From Bacillus sp. (in: firmicutes) (GTDB taxonomy: Bacteria; Bacillota; Bacilli; Bacillales; JACDOC01): a DNA stretch of 64,000 nt. Position numbers and translations under genes: made by a program. Location: NCBI GenBank assembly GCA_017656295.1, contig JACDOC010000003.1, forward strand, positions 124,001 through 188,000, in the 5' to 3' direction. The notes beneath the pieces were generated by a model. That model was given only the letters and a program-made list of their open reading frames with translations, was not told the origin of the DNA and searched no databases. This document shows, piece after piece, positions 9,063 through 19,454 of the stretch. Position 1 is the first letter of the stretch. The number at the start of each line of letters is the position of its first letter.

Positions 9063-9950
9063 TCAATGGTCACGGTTGCCAATCAACTCGGTAATTTCAA
9101 GTAGAATCGCTTGATCAATCGGAAGTTCTGCCAACAAATGTTTCGCAGAATGTAGATGATCAATTAACTTTTTGTTGGCTCCGTCTAGCGTTAAAAGGGA
9201 TGGATATGTACTTTTTTGTTTTTGGACATCACTATTAATTGGTTTCCCTAGTTTTTCAGCTTCGCCTTCAATATCTAATATATCATCACGAATTTGAAAA
9301 GCGATTCCAATATCGAACGCAAATTGTTCGAATTTCGGTAATAAGTTCTCGTCTGCTCCAGCAATTAGCGCCCCTGCGATGACTGAAAAAGCAAGGAGTT
9401 TTCCTGTTTTATGAAGGTGAATATACTCCAATTCTTGCAAAGTCAGTTGCTTTTGTTCTCCTTGTAAATCGGCAACTTGACCACCGACCATTCCTTCAGG
9501 ACCAGCCGCTTTTGCTAAATGGGAAATGAGTTGGACACGAGTTATTGGCTCTAGCTCATTAATATCAGCTAGATGCTGAAACGTATACGTTAATAACGCA
9601 TCACCCGCTAAAATGGCAAACGCTTCACCAAATACTTTATGATTTGTCGGTTTTCCGCGCCGTAAATCATCGTCATCCATACTTGGCAAATCATCATGAA
9701 TTAATGAATACGTATGTAACATCTCGACAGCACTAGCTACTTTAAGGCCGATTGACGGGTCTTTTCCACAAGCTTCTATAGTTGCAAGTAAAAGAATGGG
9801 GCGAATCCGCTTCCCCCCTGCTTGTAACGAGTATAACATTGCCTCTTTTAATATCGATGGAGCTTGTAACTGGTTGATGGATTGTTCTAACTCTTGTTCA
9901 ATCAATGGTTTATATGTGCTCATAAAGGATTGTAGATTTTGTTCGCTCAC
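9063..9950 (-). CDS. ispA: Farnesyl (polyprenyl) diphosphate synthase
   Basis: Elongates isoprenoid diphosphates to C15 for lipid carrier and quinone synthesis. 295 residues, trans-prenyltransferase family. The first aspartate-rich motif [14 protein letters not shown] (about residue 91) and second motif DDILD (about 219) bind magnesium and substrate. GTG start with AGGAGG 7 nt upstream. It overlaps the end of xseB by 4 nt, so it is translationally coupled. The stop codon is followed at once by the OLE RNA promoter. Confidence 0.96.
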   Translation of the reverse strand: MSEQNLQSFMSTYKPLIEQELEQSINQLQAPSILKEAMLYSLQAGGKRIRPILLLATIEACGKDPSIGLKVASAVEMLHTYSLIHDDLPSMDDDDLRRGKPTNHKVFGEAFAILAGDALLTYTFQHLADINELEPITRVQLISHLAKAAGPEGMVGGQVADLQGEQKQLTLQELEYIHLHKTGKLLAFSVIAGALIAGADENLLPKFEQFAFDIGIAFQIRDDILDIEGEAEKLGKPINSDVQKQKSTYPSLLTLDGANKKLIDHLHSAKHLLAELPIDQAILLEITELIGNRDH

Positions 9951-10180
9951 TGTTGGTCCTCCTCGTCCACTGTAAAGTCCTTTAACGTACCGTCTTCGGT
10001 AAGGACTTTCGCTAACTGCTCTTCCACATGTTTTAATTTTTTGTTACATAATTGGGATAACTCGATTCCCTTTTGAAAAATCGAAAGCGCCTCTTCTAAC
10101 GGAACATCCCCTTTTTCTAGCTGATTGACGATCTGTTCAAGTTCCTCCATCGCCTCTTCAAACGTTTTTTTGTTGCTCAT
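9947..10180 (-). CDS. xseB: Exodeoxyribonuclease VII small subunit
   Basis: Small subunit of exonuclease VII. 77 residues. Typical sequence pattern [26 protein letters not shown], a short helical hairpin. The ATG at 10178-10180 is preferred (AAAGGAAGGG upstream). The start lies inside the 3' end of xseA, giving a 23-nt overlap, and the stop overlaps ispA by 4 nt. Confidence 0.95.
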   Translation of the reverse strand: MSNKKTFEEAMEELEQIVNQLEKGDVPLEEALSIFQKGIELSQLCNKKLKHVEEQLAKVLTEDGTLKDFTVDEEDQQ

Positions 10181-11525
10181 CGAAATCCCTTCCTTTCGTT
10201 GATTGTACCGTACATTCAATTTGTCCATCAGTTACCCGAATGGTGACTTGATCTCCTTTGGCAACATCTTTTATTCGCTTCACAATCGCTTGTTCTTTGT
10301 TATACACCACGCTGTAGCCTCTATTCATAATTTTCAGTGGGCTTAGAGCATCAAGTGTAGCTACCTGCTTTTGAAATAATTGTTTTTGATGTGTGAGAAT
10401 AGATACCATGTTTTTGATTAACCATTTTTGATGTTGACTTATTTCTCTTTTCGCATGCATGATTTTCATTTGCGGATGCTGGTATCTTAGCCGATCGGTC
10501 ATTTTCTCCCATTGGAGACGATGATCTTTTATTAATTGTTTCGTTTCCCGAATTAAACGTTCTTGTGTATAATCCAACCGTTCCATAAAGGGTAGAAACA
10601 TTTTATATGGTTGTTGAAACACAAAAGAAGATTTCACCTTCTCAAGGCGATGAGTTCCTTGAATCACTCGTTCCCGCATTGCTTTTAAGAGACGATTTGT
10701 CTGCACATTAATTTTATCCATCAGCTCATCAAGATTCGGAACCGCTAATTCTGCTGCCCCAGTTGGTGTAGGTGCCCGTAAATCTGCGACGTAATCTGCA
10801 ATGGTGAAATCCGTCTCATGCCCTACAGCTGAAATAATTGGGATGGTTGATTCAGCAATCGCTCGAGCGACTATTTCTTCGTTAAAAGCCCAAAGTTCTT
10901 CGATGGAACCACCTCCCCTGCCAACGATGAGAACATCTATTGGAAATTCATTCGCTCGCCGAATAGCTTCGACGATAGAAGGTGCTGCCCGTTCTCCTTG
11001 TACGAGAGCAGGAAAAATGGTCACTTTTGCAATAGGGTATCTTCTTTTGATCGTTGTCAATATATCCCGAATGGCCGCTCCGGTAGGGGAGGTAATCACT
11101 CCGATAGATTCAGGATAGGATGGTATTTTCTTTTTACGCTCTGGGGCAAACAATCCTTCTTTTTGGAGTTTTTCCTTTAATTGTTCAAAGGCAACAAACA
11201 ATTCTCCTACACCATCAGGTTGCATCTCTTTTACATAAATTTGATATTGTCCACCTTGTTCGTACACCGTAATATCTCCTGTAATTAACACGTTCATGCC
11301 ATTTTCCGGTTCGAATTTTAATTTTCTATTAAACGCAGAAAACATCACGGCTAAAATTCGTGCTTTATCGTCCTTTAAAGTGAAATACATGTGTCCGCTC
11401 GAATGACGTTTAAAATTAGATATTTCACCTTTAATATACACGTTTGTTAAATGTGGATCGGCATCAAATTTTCGTTTGATGTATTTAGTAATTGCACTTA
11501 CCGTTAAATAGATTGGATTATTCAT
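10158..11525 (-). CDS. xseA: Exodeoxyribonuclease VII large subunit
   Basis: Catalytic subunit of exonuclease VII, which degrades single-stranded DNA in repair. 455 residues. N-terminal OB fold (residues 1-100, [23 protein letters not shown]), catalytic core with [16 protein letters not shown] and [24 protein letters not shown] patterns, then a coiled coil. ATG at 11523-11525 behind AAGGGGAG. It heads the xseA-xseB-ispA-OLE-oapA-dxs-tlyA block. Confidence 0.96.
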   Translation of the reverse strand: MNNPIYLTVSAITKYIKRKFDADPHLTNVYIKGEISNFKRHSSGHMYFTLKDDKARILAVMFSAFNRKLKFEPENGMNVLITGDITVYEQGGQYQIYVKEMQPDGVGELFVAFEQLKEKLQKEGLFAPERKKKIPSYPESIGVITSPTGAAIRDILTTIKRRYPIAKVTIFPALVQGERAAPSIVEAIRRANEFPIDVLIVGRGGGSIEELWAFNEEIVARAIAESTIPIISAVGHETDFTIADYVADLRAPTPTGAAELAVPNLDELMDKINVQTNRLLKAMRERVIQGTHRLEKVKSSFVFQQPYKMFLPFMERLDYTQERLIRETKQLIKDHRLQWEKMTDRLRYQHPQMKIMHAKREISQHQKWLIKNMVSILTHQKQLFQKQVATLDALSPLKIMNRGYSVVYNKEQAIVKRIKDVAKGDQVTIRVTDGQIECTVQSTKGRDFDEQQKNV

Positions 11526-11644
11526 GACCGCTCCCCTTTTCCCTTCTAGCACACGAGCAATCTTTACATCTATCAGAACTCATTACAGTACTTTTATTGT
11601 ACATGGAATTTGTTCGCTTGCCTAATGAAAATCTCCTGTAAACA

Positions 11645-11680
11645 TAAAAAAGCTGCCCATCCTTAAAGGGATGACAGCTT
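11645..11680 (-). terminator. Terminator of nusB-folD
   Basis: Stem 11650-11662 with 11668-11680 (two helical parts, AAGCTG/CAGCTT and CATCC/GGATG, with a small internal loop), followed on the minus strand by TTTTTTATG. It begins 9 nt past the folD stop. Confidence 0.8.
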
Positions 11681-11689
11681 ACGTTACAT

Positions 11690-12544
11690 TTATACGTGAA
11701 GAAGTCTCTTCGCCGATTTTAACGTATTATACATGAGCATTGTAATCGTCATCGGCCCAACACCACCTGGTACCGGTGTTATGTAGGAAGCTTTTTGAGC
11801 AACTTGTTCAAAATCAACATCCCCACAAAGCTTTCCGTTTTCATCACGATTCATTCCTACATCGATCACAACGGCACCTTTTTTAACATCTTCTGCAGTA
11901 ATCAATTTCGCTTTTCCAACTGCACTTACTAAAATGTCAGCTTGTCTTGTGATCTCAGATAAGTTTTTTGTTCGTGAATGGCAACATGTAACGGTTGCGT
12001 GTTCTTGAATAAACAATTGAACAGCTGGCTTTCCGACAATATTGCTTCGTCCAATAACAACCACATGTTTTCCTTCAATAGAGATGTTTTCGTGCTTTAA
12101 CAGTTGAATCACACCATACGGGGTGCATGGTAAAAAGGCATCTTGTCCAATGACCATATTGCCTACATTTATAGGATGAAAGCCATCAACATCCTTATCT
12201 GGTGAAATCGTTTCAATAACCTTTTCCTCACGAATGTGATTTGGCAGTGGTAATTGAACGAGTATCCCGTGAATCGATTCATCTTGATTTAATTCTCGAA
12301 TTTTCGTTAATAATTCATTCTCCGTAATTGTATCTGGATATTCAATTAAGACAGAGTGCATCCCCAACTCGACACACGTTTTTCGTTTCATTGTTACATA
12401 CGTTTTCGAAGCTTGATCATTACCAACTAATATAACTGCTAATCCAGGTGTTATTCCTTTTGTCTTTAACTGAGCGACTTCGTCACAAATTTGTTCCCTC
12501 ATTTTACTCGCAATTTGTTTTCCATCAATTAACTTTGCCGTCAT
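11690..12544 (-). CDS. folD: Methylenetetrahydrofolate dehydrogenase/cyclohydrolase
   Basis: Bifunctional one-carbon enzyme interconverting methylene-, methenyl- and 10-formyl-tetrahydrofolate. 284 residues. The catalytic YVTMKRKTC stretch carries the active lysine. QLPLP and the NADP-binding GRSNIVGKP are present, and the C-terminal signature [14 protein letters not shown] is intact. It lies 25 nt after nusB, the same neighbour as in B. subtilis. Confidence 0.97.
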   Translation of the reverse strand: MTAKLIDGKQIASKMREQICDEVAQLKTKGITPGLAVILVGNDQASKTYVTMKRKTCVELGMHSVLIEYPDTITENELLTKIRELNQDESIHGILVQLPLPNHIREEKVIETISPDKDVDGFHPINVGNMVIGQDAFLPCTPYGVIQLLKHENISIEGKHVVVIGRSNIVGKPAVQLFIQEHATVTCCHSRTKNLSEITRQADILVSAVGKAKLITAEDVKKGAVVIDVGMNRDENGKLCGDVDFEQVAQKASYITPVPGGVGPMTITMLMYNTLKSAKRLLHV

Positions 12545-12569
12545 GTTCGATGCCCCCCTGTTTAAACAA

Positions 12570-12965
12570 TTAATTGGAATGAATCGTTTCTTTTACTTTA
12601 GATAAAACACCATTTACAAATTTATTTGAGCGCTCGTCACCAAATATTTTCGCAAGCTCGACCGCTTCGTTAATACTTACATTAACCGGAACGTCTTCGA
12701 TATACTTCATTTCATAAACCGCTAATCGTAATATATTCCGATCAACTTTCGCTAAACGATCAAACGACCATTTTTCTAAATGTTGCTTAATGACTTCATC
12801 AATTTCTTGTAAATGATTGACCGTTCCAAATAAAAGCTGTTTTAAATATTCGTCTGCTTTTTCCTTTTGGATGACGTTTTGTAACGCTTCTTCTGCATTT
12901 ACTTGTCCCACATCTACTTGAAACAACGCTTGCAGAGCTTTTTCCCTAGCTACTCTTCTTTTCAT
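12570..12965 (-). CDS. nusB: Transcription antitermination factor NusB
   Basis: RNA-binding factor that, with NusE, promotes rRNA antitermination. 131 residues, all-helical family. It begins [17 protein letters not shown] and contains [30 protein letters not shown] near the end. The ATG at 12963-12965 has AAAGGAG 8 nt upstream; the longer frame adds a non-conserved extension. Followed by folD. Confidence 0.96.
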   Translation of the reverse strand: MKRRVAREKALQALFQVDVGQVNAEEALQNVIQKEKADEYLKQLLFGTVNHLQEIDEVIKQHLEKWSFDRLAKVDRNILRLAVYEMKYIEDVPVNVSINEAVELAKIFGDERSNKFVNGVLSKVKETIHSN

Positions 12966-13171
12966 CTTCCGTACTCCTTTATGCAATTTTGTCGAAACAC
13001 GAATATACGTTGATAATAACATAATTTTCGTTCGGTTTACACACCGATAAACGAAAAATTTATAAAATTCAGCGAGAGAAACATTCGTAATTTTCGGTTA
13101 TTTTTGATTCTGTCTAAACATAATGTTCGGTTTTTCCATTCACCATTCAAGGGGGGCTAAAAAGCGAAATG

Positions 13172-13202
13172 GAAAAACCAAAGGCCCAAAAAGCCTTTGG
13201 TT
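13172..13202 (-). terminator. Terminator of accB-accC-yqhY
   Basis: A perfect 10-bp stem (13176-13185 with 13193-13202) with a 7-nt loop, followed on the minus strand by TTTTTCC, 7 nt after the yqhY stop. Confidence 0.85.
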
Positions 13203-13208
13203 CTATGT

Positions 13209-13619
13209 TTACTCTACTTCATCTTGCAAATCATTTTCTTTCGGCTGATCGAAATGAACTCCTACTACGTGGACATTCACTTCATCTACTTCAAGTGCCG
13301 TCATATTTATTAACGCTTGACGAATATTGTCTTGAATTTGCTGAGCCACATGTGGAATGGATACTCCAAACTTCATGATACAATAAACATCTACTTTAAT
13401 TCCATCATCAGAAAGTTCTACTTTAATGCCTTTCCCGTGGTTTTTCTTTCCAAGACGTTCGACAACGCCTGCTGCGAAATTACCGCGCATTTGGGAAACG
13501 CCATCTACTTCTGCTGCCGCAATTCCTGCAATCACTTCGATGACTTCAGGAGCAATTTCAATCTTTCCAAGTTCATTACTTTCTTGGTTAACATCAATAA
13601 TATTTAAATGTTCGCTCAT
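13209..13619 (-). CDS. yqhY: YqhY, Asp23/DUF322-family protein
   Basis: Asp23-domain protein encoded after accBC in many Firmicutes. In B. subtilis loss of yqhY perturbs acetyl-CoA carboxylase regulation and fatty acid synthesis. 136 residues. Signature GKIEIAPEVIEVIAGIAAAEVDGV is split across the first third, and the C-terminal half has VPHVAQQIQDNIRQAL. It starts 19 nt after accC, in one operon with it. Confidence 0.93.
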   Translation of the reverse strand: MSEHLNIIDVNQESNELGKIEIAPEVIEVIAGIAAAEVDGVSQMRGNFAAGVVERLGKKNHGKGIKVELSDDGIKVDVYCIMKFGVSIPHVAQQIQDNIRQALINMTALEVDEVNVHVVGVHFDQPKENDLQDEVE

Positions 13620-13638
13620 GTCTTACACCACCTTCCCT

Positions 13639-14991
13639 TTATGATTTCATAATATCATACTTTTCCAAGAACTTTGTATTAAAGTCCCCTTCAACAAATT
13701 TTTCATGTTCTAACAATTTTAAATGGAAAGGAATGGTTGTATGGACGCCGTCAATAACAAATTCACTCAACGCCCGTTTCATACGAGCAATAGCTTCTTC
13801 CCTAGTTGCTCCGTATGAGATAACTTTGGCAATCATGGAATCATAATACGGAGGAATAGTATATCCTGGATATGCCGCGGAGTCAACACGTACACCGAGT
13901 CCACCTGGCGGTAAGTACATATTAATTTTCCCCGGAGATGGCATAAAGGTTTTCTCGGGATTTTCGGCATTGATCCGACATTCAATTGACCATCCAGTAA
14001 ATGTTACTTCTTCTTGTTTCAGAGATAATTTTTCACCTGAAGCAATACGAATTTGTTCTTTAATTAAATCGACGCCCGTTACCATTTCCGTCACTGGATG
14101 TTCCACTTGAATGCGCGTATTCATTTCCATGAAATAAAATTTTCGATTATGATGGTCATATATAAATTCTACGGTTCCAGCTCCAGAATAATTCACGGCT
14201 TTTGCTGCTTTAACGGCCGCTTCTCCCATTTGGGCCCGCATTTCTCCATCCAATGCTGGGGAAGGTGTTTCTTCTAAAAGCTTTTGGAGACGACGTTGAA
14301 TCGAACAGTCTCGTTCACCTAGATGAATGACATTTCCATAATTATCGGCTAGCACTTGAATTTCGACGTGTCGGAAATCTTCAATGTATTTTTCTAAATA
14401 TACGCCTGGATTACCAAAGGCTGTAGCTGCTTCTTGTTGTGTAATATTGATGCCTTTAATTAATTCTTGTTCATTACGTGCTACACGAATACCTTTTCCG
14501 CCTCCACCAGCTGTTGCTTTAATAATCACTGGAAAGCCAATTTCTTTCGCAATACGTAATCCTTCATCGGCATCTTTTACGATTCCTTGCGATCCTGGAA
14601 CAATCGGAACACCTGCAGCTCGCATCGTTTCACGTGCTACATCTTTTGTCCCCATTTTTGAAATTGCATCGGCACTTGGTCCAACAAAAGTAATATTACA
14701 CTCTTTACATAGTTCAGCAAAATCAGCATTTTCAGCTAAAAATCCGTAGCCTGGGTGAATGGCATCACAGCCTGTTAATTTTGCTACACTAATAATGTTT
14801 GTAAAGTTTAAGTAACTATCTTTCGAAGCGGTTGGCCCGATACAGTACGCTTCATCCGCTAATTGAACATGAAGCGCTTCTTTATCAGCTTCCGAGTAAA
14901 CGGCTACCGTTTCAATATCTAATTCTCGGCACGCACGAATCACTCGGACCGCAATTTCTCCTCGATTGGCGATTAGTAATTTTTTTATCAT
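13639..14991 (-). CDS. accC: Biotin carboxylase subunit of acetyl-CoA carboxylase
   Basis: ATP-dependent carboxylation of biotin on AccB, the first half-reaction of malonyl-CoA synthesis. 450 residues. Biotin-carboxylase N domain ([17 protein letters not shown]), ATP-grasp glycine loop [10 protein letters not shown] (about 165-174), and active-site [14 protein letters not shown] (about 287-300). It follows accB by 14 nt. Confidence 0.98.
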   Translation of the reverse strand: MIKKLLIANRGEIAVRVIRACRELDIETVAVYSEADKEALHVQLADEAYCIGPTASKDSYLNFTNIISVAKLTGCDAIHPGYGFLAENADFAELCKECNITFVGPSADAISKMGTKDVARETMRAAGVPIVPGSQGIVKDADEGLRIAKEIGFPVIIKATAGGGGKGIRVARNEQELIKGINITQQEAATAFGNPGVYLEKYIEDFRHVEIQVLADNYGNVIHLGERDCSIQRRLQKLLEETPSPALDGEMRAQMGEAAVKAAKAVNYSGAGTVEFIYDHHNRKFYFMEMNTRIQVEHPVTEMVTGVDLIKEQIRIASGEKLSLKQEEVTFTGWSIECRINAENPEKTFMPSPGKINMYLPPGGLGVRVDSAAYPGYTIPPYYDSMIAKVISYGATREEAIARMKRALSEFVIDGVHTTIPFHLKLLEHEKFVEGDFNTKFLEKYDIMKS

Positions 14992-15005
14992 CTAAAAATC
15001 TCTCC

Positions 15006-15524
15006 TTATTCTGGCTTCACCAAGAATAATGGTTGTCCATACTCAACAAGTTGACCGTCTTTTACTAACACTTCGACGATTTCCCCGTCGACTTCTGCTT
15101 CGATTTCGTTGAACAGTTTCATCGCTTCGACAATACATACAACGGTATCTTTTGTAACTTTTGAACCTACTTTTACGTAAGGATCCGCATCAGGGGCTGG
15201 CGCTTGATAGAATGTTCCAACCATTGGAGATGTAATCTTATGTAAATTTGTATCTTCAACAGATGGTTTCTGTTCTTCTTTCACTTCCGCAACAGTTGGT
15301 TCCTTATGTTCAACAGGAGCAGGTTGTGGTTGAACATGAGCTGGTTGTTGGACTGGTTGTGGCACAACCGGTGCTAGTACGGCTTGTGTTGGTGCCTGTT
15401 CAACCATTGTCACTCCTGAGCGTTTTTTCATTTTTATTTTTGCATCACCATTTTCATAAACAAACTCATCAATGCTAGATTGATCTACAAGCTTAATGAG
15501 TTCGCGAATTTCTTGTACTTTCAT
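15006..15524 (-). CDS. accB: Biotin carboxyl carrier protein
   Basis: Carries biotin for acetyl-CoA carboxylase. 172 residues from ATG 15522-15524 (AAGGGGTG upstream); the longer frame has no ribosome site. N-terminal helical part, a long flexible linker rich in P, Q, A and V (about residues 45-90), then the C-terminal lipoyl/biotinyl domain with the biotin-accepting lysine in EAMKLFN. First gene of accB-accC-yqhY. Confidence 0.97.
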   Translation of the reverse strand: MKVQEIRELIKLVDQSSIDEFVYENGDAKIKMKKRSGVTMVEQAPTQAVLAPVVPQPVQQPAHVQPQPAPVEHKEPTVAEVKEEQKPSVEDTNLHKITSPMVGTFYQAPAPDADPYVKVGSKVTKDTVVCIVEAMKLFNEIEAEVDGEIVEVLVKDGQLVEYGQPLFLVKPE

Positions 15525-15564
15525 TAATAGACACCCCTTAGAATTTTTATGACTAACTACTAAT

Positions 15565-15594
15565 ATCATACGATAATAGCTCATCAAAATTCAA
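15565..15594 (-). promoter_or_regulatory. Candidate sigma-A promoter of accB
   Basis: Minus-strand TTGAAT (15589-15594), an 18-nt spacer and TATGAT (15565-15570), about 40 nt upstream of the accB start. The surrounding 150 nt to the spoIIIAH terminator is AT-rich and holds no gene. Confidence 0.5.
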
Positions 15595-15746
15595 TATACC
15601 ATTATATCCGTATACTGAAAGCTCTTATACTTTAATTTTAATACTCAATGTATGGAATGGAAATGATAAAAACAATTTTTTTCAGAATATAATAAAGTGT
15701 TTTACATTTTTATCATCTATCATCAGTTTTCCGACCTTCAGCTGAA

Positions 15747-15778
15747 TAAAAAAACGCTCGTTCTATGATAGAACGAGC
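15747..15778 (-). terminator. Terminator of the spoIIIA operon
   Basis: A perfect 9-bp stem (15756-15764 with 15770-15778) followed on the minus strand by GTTTTTTTATT, just after the spoIIIAH stop codon. Confidence 0.9.
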
Positions 15779-15786
15779 CTTCTGTT

Positions 15787-16320
15787 TTATTCGGCTGATT
15801 GGAATTGAACAGATGCCACTTGTAAGTTTCCAAGCTCTGATTGAACAAGTCGTAAAATTTCGTTTGCTGCTTCCTTAGAGCTCTCTTTCGCTTTGACCGT
15901 AATATGCACTTTATTACCTTCCACTCGAACGAGTGCATCCTCATAATTCATTGATTTAATTAATGTTTCTAAAATTAATTCCTTTTGAGCCATTTCATTT
16001 AGTTGTTGCATTTGCTCATATGCTTTATTTTTTTCTTCAGCAGATACGTCATCTGAGGCGACAATCATGGTCAATTCTTCACGTAATTCGTTGCGTTTGT
16101 CTTGTAAGTCTAAGCGAAGGGCTTCAAACACTTCATCCCCGGCCGCATTTGTAATGACCTCAGCATCTTGATCGGAAACATCTGTTACGTCAGAAGATGG
16201 ATCATCTGAAACTGTCGTCATATTGGATTGTGGATTAGGTGTCGTAATGTAATAAACAGACAAGACGACTACAAGACTTAACATTGTTAATAACCATACC
16301 GTTTGCTTCTTTAATAACAT
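15787..16320 (-). CDS. spoIIIAH: SpoIIIAH, forespore-mother cell channel protein
   Basis: Mother-cell half of the SpoIIIAH-SpoIIQ zipper that joins the two membranes around the engulfed forespore. 177 residues. One N-terminal membrane helix (about 7-25), an acidic low-complexity stretch, and a C-terminal ring-building domain ending VRVEGNKVHITVKAKE...LVQSELGNLQVASVQF. Last gene of the spoIIIA operon; overlaps spoIIIAG by one nucleotide. Confidence 0.93.
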   Translation of the reverse strand: MLLKKQTVWLLTMLSLVVVLSVYYITTPNPQSNMTTVSDDPSSDVTDVSDQDAEVITNAAGDEVFEALRLDLQDKRNELREELTMIVASDDVSAEEKNKAYEQMQQLNEMAQKELILETLIKSMNYEDALVRVEGNKVHITVKAKESSKEAANEILRLVQSELGNLQVASVQFQSAE

Positions 16321-16979
16321 TAAGATTCCTCCTTCGATTTTTTAGGCATGACCGACACTCGATGGCTCGGTACATCTAACACTCGGGTTACTGCTTCAAT
16401 TATCCATTTTTTCACCTGGATATTATCCGCCCCTTTCGCAACTACGAGAACGCCACGAATTGACGGCTTTTTCGTTTCGAGAACAATCGGGACTTCTTTG
16501 TCTCCTTCTTGTATGAAAACCATTTGCTCGTCCGTTGTGGATTCACGAATGTTTCTTGTCCCCCCTTCTCGATCGGCCTCTTTTGTTTCTTTTTCTTGTT
16601 TGGATACATTTTTCTCAAAGATTTTTTTCTCGGAAGCGTCGATATTAACGACTACGGTGACGTCATCGACCCCGATGATTTGTTCTAGAGCTTCTTTTAG
16701 TTCCGATTCATAATGTTGTTCGTAATCGCGAATCGTTTTTGCTTCATCCGAAGATTTATTTACAAAAACTTCTATCTCTCCCGCTCCTGATTCGGGAGAT
16801 ACCGAATCCGTAGGGGCTCGTTCCACATTTGCAGTAAATAATTCATTAAAGAGAAACAGCCCGATACCAAACAAAAAAATCATAAGTAAATAAGGAAGCT
16901 TCGAACCACCTTTTGACTTCTCATCCGATTGGAACAAAAGTTTTTTGAGCCAAGGAATCGGCCCTTTTTGCTCTCCCAT
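16320..16979 (-). CDS. spoIIIAG: SpoIIIAG, ring-forming channel component
   Basis: Forms a large ring in the mother-cell membrane of the A-Q channel. 219 residues. A short cytoplasmic N-terminus, a membrane helix (about 28-46, LPYLLMIFLFGIGLFLF), and a C-terminal ring-building motif fold with EQIIGVDDVTVVVNID and KGADNIQVKKWIIEAVTRVL. Lies between spoIIIAF and spoIIIAH. Confidence 0.93.
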   Translation of the reverse strand: MGEQKGPIPWLKKLLFQSDEKSKGGSKLPYLLMIFLFGIGLFLFNELFTANVERAPTDSVSPESGAGEIEVFVNKSSDEAKTIRDYEQHYESELKEALEQIIGVDDVTVVVNIDASEKKIFEKNVSKQEKETKEADREGGTRNIRESTTDEQMVFIQEGDKEVPIVLETKKPSIRGVLVVAKGADNIQVKKWIIEAVTRVLDVPSHRVSVMPKKSKEES

Positions 16980-16986
16980 TCTGGTC

Positions 16987-17601
16987 TTATTCCCCTCCTT
17001 TTACTACAACGTGAATTATGTCTTTTGGTACATCTAAGTAGTCGGACAAGAAGGATTGGATTTCCATTGCTTCGGTTTTCGCAACTTCGTTTTCTAACGG
17101 TCTTTCTGTATTTATTTCGACTATTTCGATTGTCGAGGCTGCTTGCGATTCGTTGGCTTTCTGAAGTTGAATGGAAATCATTTCCCATTGATTAAGCTGG
17201 GTAGGGTCGTCTGATTTTGGAATAACTTCAATGGACGATATCGTTACCTCAAACCGCTCCATCAACTCCTTCTCTACAGACTTTTGTAATTGGACAGCCA
17301 TCTGTTCTAAAATATATGCACGTTGCGTGGCATCTATTTCTTTTTTCTTTAATTCAATTAATTTTTCCATCTCTTTTTCACTCGTCATATACTCCCAATT
17401 AATCTCTCGAAGTATACTCTCCACGTTAAAGTCTTCGGAAAAAAACTTCATGAGCGGATGAATGATAATAATAATTAAAAGCAATCCTACAACAAATTTT
17501 GCGTATTTTTTCATGTTTGAGTTTGGAAGGAGCATGTCCACAACAATCGCTAAAAATAGAAACAAAATAATGTTCGTAATCCAGGCACTAAAATAATTCA
17601 C
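16987..17601 (-). CDS. spoIIIAF: SpoIIIAF, channel membrane protein
   Basis: Sporulation channel component. About 204 residues from the GTG at 17599-17601 (AAGGAG 8 nt upstream; the protein then starts NYFSAWITNII, similar to B. subtilis). Two N-terminal membrane helices (about 5-27 and 34-52), then a soluble extracytoplasmic domain with the conserved end DYLDVPKDIIHVVVKGGE. A GTG three codons upstream is too close to the ribosome site. Confidence 0.9.
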   Translation of the reverse strand: MNYFSAWITNIILFLFLAIVVDMLLPNSNMKKYAKFVVGLLLIIIIIHPLMKFFSEDFNVESILREINWEYMTSEKEMEKLIELKKKEIDATQRAYILEQMAVQLQKSVEKELMERFEVTISSIEVIPKSDDPTQLNQWEMISIQLQKANESQAASTIEIVEINTERPLENEVAKTEAMEIQSFLSDYLDVPKDIIHVVVKGGE

Positions 17602-17613
17602 CTTCCTCACTCC

Positions 17614-18804
17614 TTATCGAACCATTAACGTGATATTTCCGGATGCGATTAAAATGGTTAAGCTTAAAAAAAACATAAATGAGACGATAGCTAAGGAGGC
17701 AAAAACATAGATGACGCTTTTACTAATAATATCGAGACATTGAATAACTGGACCACCACCAACTGGTTGCAATAAAGCTGCTGTTACTTTATAAATCAAG
17801 GCGATCATTAATATTTTGATAGCTGGAAAAGCCGCGAGTAGTAATAATATGACTACACCAGCAATACCGACTGTATTTTTTAAAAGAACCGAGGCATTAA
17901 TGACCGTATCAGCTGCATCCGTAAACATCCGACCGATCACGGGCACAAAATTTCCGGTAACAAATTTCATTGTTCGAATGGCAATCCCATCGCTAACAGC
18001 TGTCGTTACACCTTGCACCGAGATAACGCTTAAAAACACCGTCATAAAAATGCCTAACAATCCGATGCTCCAATTACGTAATAAACTCGCTAACTGTGTT
18101 ACTTTGTACTGGTCGTTCAATGTACTTACTACGCTTAACAGAGTAGAGAAAAAAAGTAAAGGCAACACGATAAATTGGATAAACAAACCGCTCACGTTCA
18201 TGAGGAAAATGATGACAGGATGAAAAAAAGATGCGGATACAATTCCCCCTGAAGACACGATTAAGGCTAATAAAAGAGGGATTAACGCTAAAATGAAATG
18301 AATCATTTGATTAATGGCGTCCATCGAATATTCGACCGCAACGTGAAAGCTATTTAACGCAATAATAATGAGCACCATAAACACAATCGCGTACGCCGTT
18401 TTACTCACAGAACCTTGCTCAAACGAACTCTGTAAAGTTTGTAAAAAGACGCTAAAAATTGTTAACATAATGAGCATTCCAAGTAATTTACCATTCATTA
18501 ACAGCTCTTGAAAGACGTAGTGGAGAATGCCGATGGTCCATTCTTTTAATGAAAACTTCTTTTCTCCTTTAAGAAAATCAACTAAACTTCCTTTTTGACT
18601 TTCTGGCAAAAATCCACCGTACTCCTCCATAATTTCCTGCCAATATTTCTGAAGTTCATCTAATTCAAGCTCGTCCACTTGTTGAGTCACTAACTCGGAT
18701 GGAGAAGCAGGAGGTGAAGAATCACTCTTGGCATCAACGGGAGCTGAGGAAAGGTACAAGCATATCCATAAAACGATTATGACTCGATACCTTTGTCGCA
18801 ACAT
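17614..18804 (-). CDS. spoIIIAE: SpoIIIAE, polytopic channel protein
   Basis: Integral membrane component of the SpoIIIA-SpoIIQ channel. About 396 residues from ATG 18802-18804 with GAGGTG upstream; a TTG one codon on is also possible. N-terminal signal sequence (to about residue 25, SSAPVDA), a polar extracytoplasmic region, then many hydrophobic helices from about residue 95 to the end, including VTGNFVPVIGRMFTDAADTV. The longest gene of the operon. Confidence 0.93.
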   Translation of the reverse strand: MLRQRYRVIIVLWICLYLSSAPVDAKSDSSPPASPSELVTQQVDELELDELQKYWQEIMEEYGGFLPESQKGSLVDFLKGEKKFSLKEWTIGILHYVFQELLMNGKLLGMLIMLTIFSVFLQTLQSSFEQGSVSKTAYAIVFMVLIIIALNSFHVAVEYSMDAINQMIHFILALIPLLLALIVSSGGIVSASFFHPVIIFLMNVSGLFIQFIVLPLLFFSTLLSVVSTLNDQYKVTQLASLLRNWSIGLLGIFMTVFLSVISVQGVTTAVSDGIAIRTMKFVTGNFVPVIGRMFTDAADTVINASVLLKNTVGIAGVVILLLLAAFPAIKILMIALIYKVTAALLQPVGGGPVIQCLDIISKSVIYVFASLAIVSFMFFLSLTILIASGNITLMVR

Positions 18805-18827
18805 TCCCACCTCTTTTCGTTCTACCA

Positions 18828-19220
18828 TTATTTCGGCATCATTTGAATGATCGTTTCGATTAAAACGGTCATAATCGGGACGGCCATAGCCATGATAATG
18901 ATTTTTCCTGCTAATTCCACTTTCGCTGCAATTGCTCCTTGACCCGCATCTTTGGTGATATGGGAGGCAAATTCAGCAATGTACGCAATTCCAATAATTT
19001 TTAAAATCGTTTCTACGTACACAAGATTCAAATTTGCACTTGTCGCAAGCTGCTCCACCATTCGAATAATTTCATATATTTGGTCCACTAAGTACAAAAA
19101 AATGGAACAACCTACGAAAACGATCAGTAAAAACGCATAATTCGGTTTTTGTTCTTTAATAATTAAAGCTAAAAACGTGGCCACAAGCGCAATTCCTACA
19201 ATTTGAATAATCTCAACCAT
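18828..19220 (-). CDS. spoIIIAD: SpoIIIAD, small channel membrane protein
   Basis: 130 residues with about four hydrophobic helices. Conserved segments YVETILKIIGIAYIAEFASHITKDAGQGAIA and VELAGKIIIMAMAVPI identify the family. It sits 12 nt after spoIIIAC and before spoIIIAE, as in B. subtilis. Confidence 0.95.
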   Translation of the reverse strand: MVEIIQIVGIALVATFLALIIKEQKPNYAFLLIVFVGCSIFLYLVDQIYEIIRMVEQLATSANLNLVYVETILKIIGIAYIAEFASHITKDAGQGAIAAKVELAGKIIIMAMAVPIMTVLIETIIQMMPK

Positions 19221-19232
19221 TACATCCCCCTA

Positions 19233-19436
19233 TCACTGGAATAAAAATACTGATTTAATTTTTTGAAACAAGTCATCAACAATCGAGGCAACCATAAACA
19301 AAATGTATATAAAACCAAATAACGTCACCCATTGGGCATATTCTTTTTTTCCTACTTGATCTAAAATCGTATGCAAAAAAGCCACTACAATTCCTACACC
19401 GGCAATTTTAAAAATCACATCGACCTCTATTCCCAC
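19233..19436 (-). CDS. spoIIIAC: SpoIIIAC, small channel membrane protein
   Basis: 67 residues, two hydrophobic helices, with the almost invariant core AFLHTILDQVGKKEYAQWV. The GTG at 19434-19436 is preferred over the TTG two codons upstream: GGAGG lies 8 nt before it, and the resulting GIEVDVIFKIAG aligns with the B. subtilis N-terminus. Confidence 0.94.
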   Translation of the reverse strand: MGIEVDVIFKIAGVGIVVAFLHTILDQVGKKEYAQWVTLFGFIYILFMVASIVDDLFQKIKSVFLFQ

Positions 19437-19454
19437 TTCCAACGCCTCCCTTGG

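Noticed and set aside
13317-13607. Plus-strand open frames opposite yqhY
   Set aside because: Antisense shadows of a clearly conserved gene; no ribosome site.
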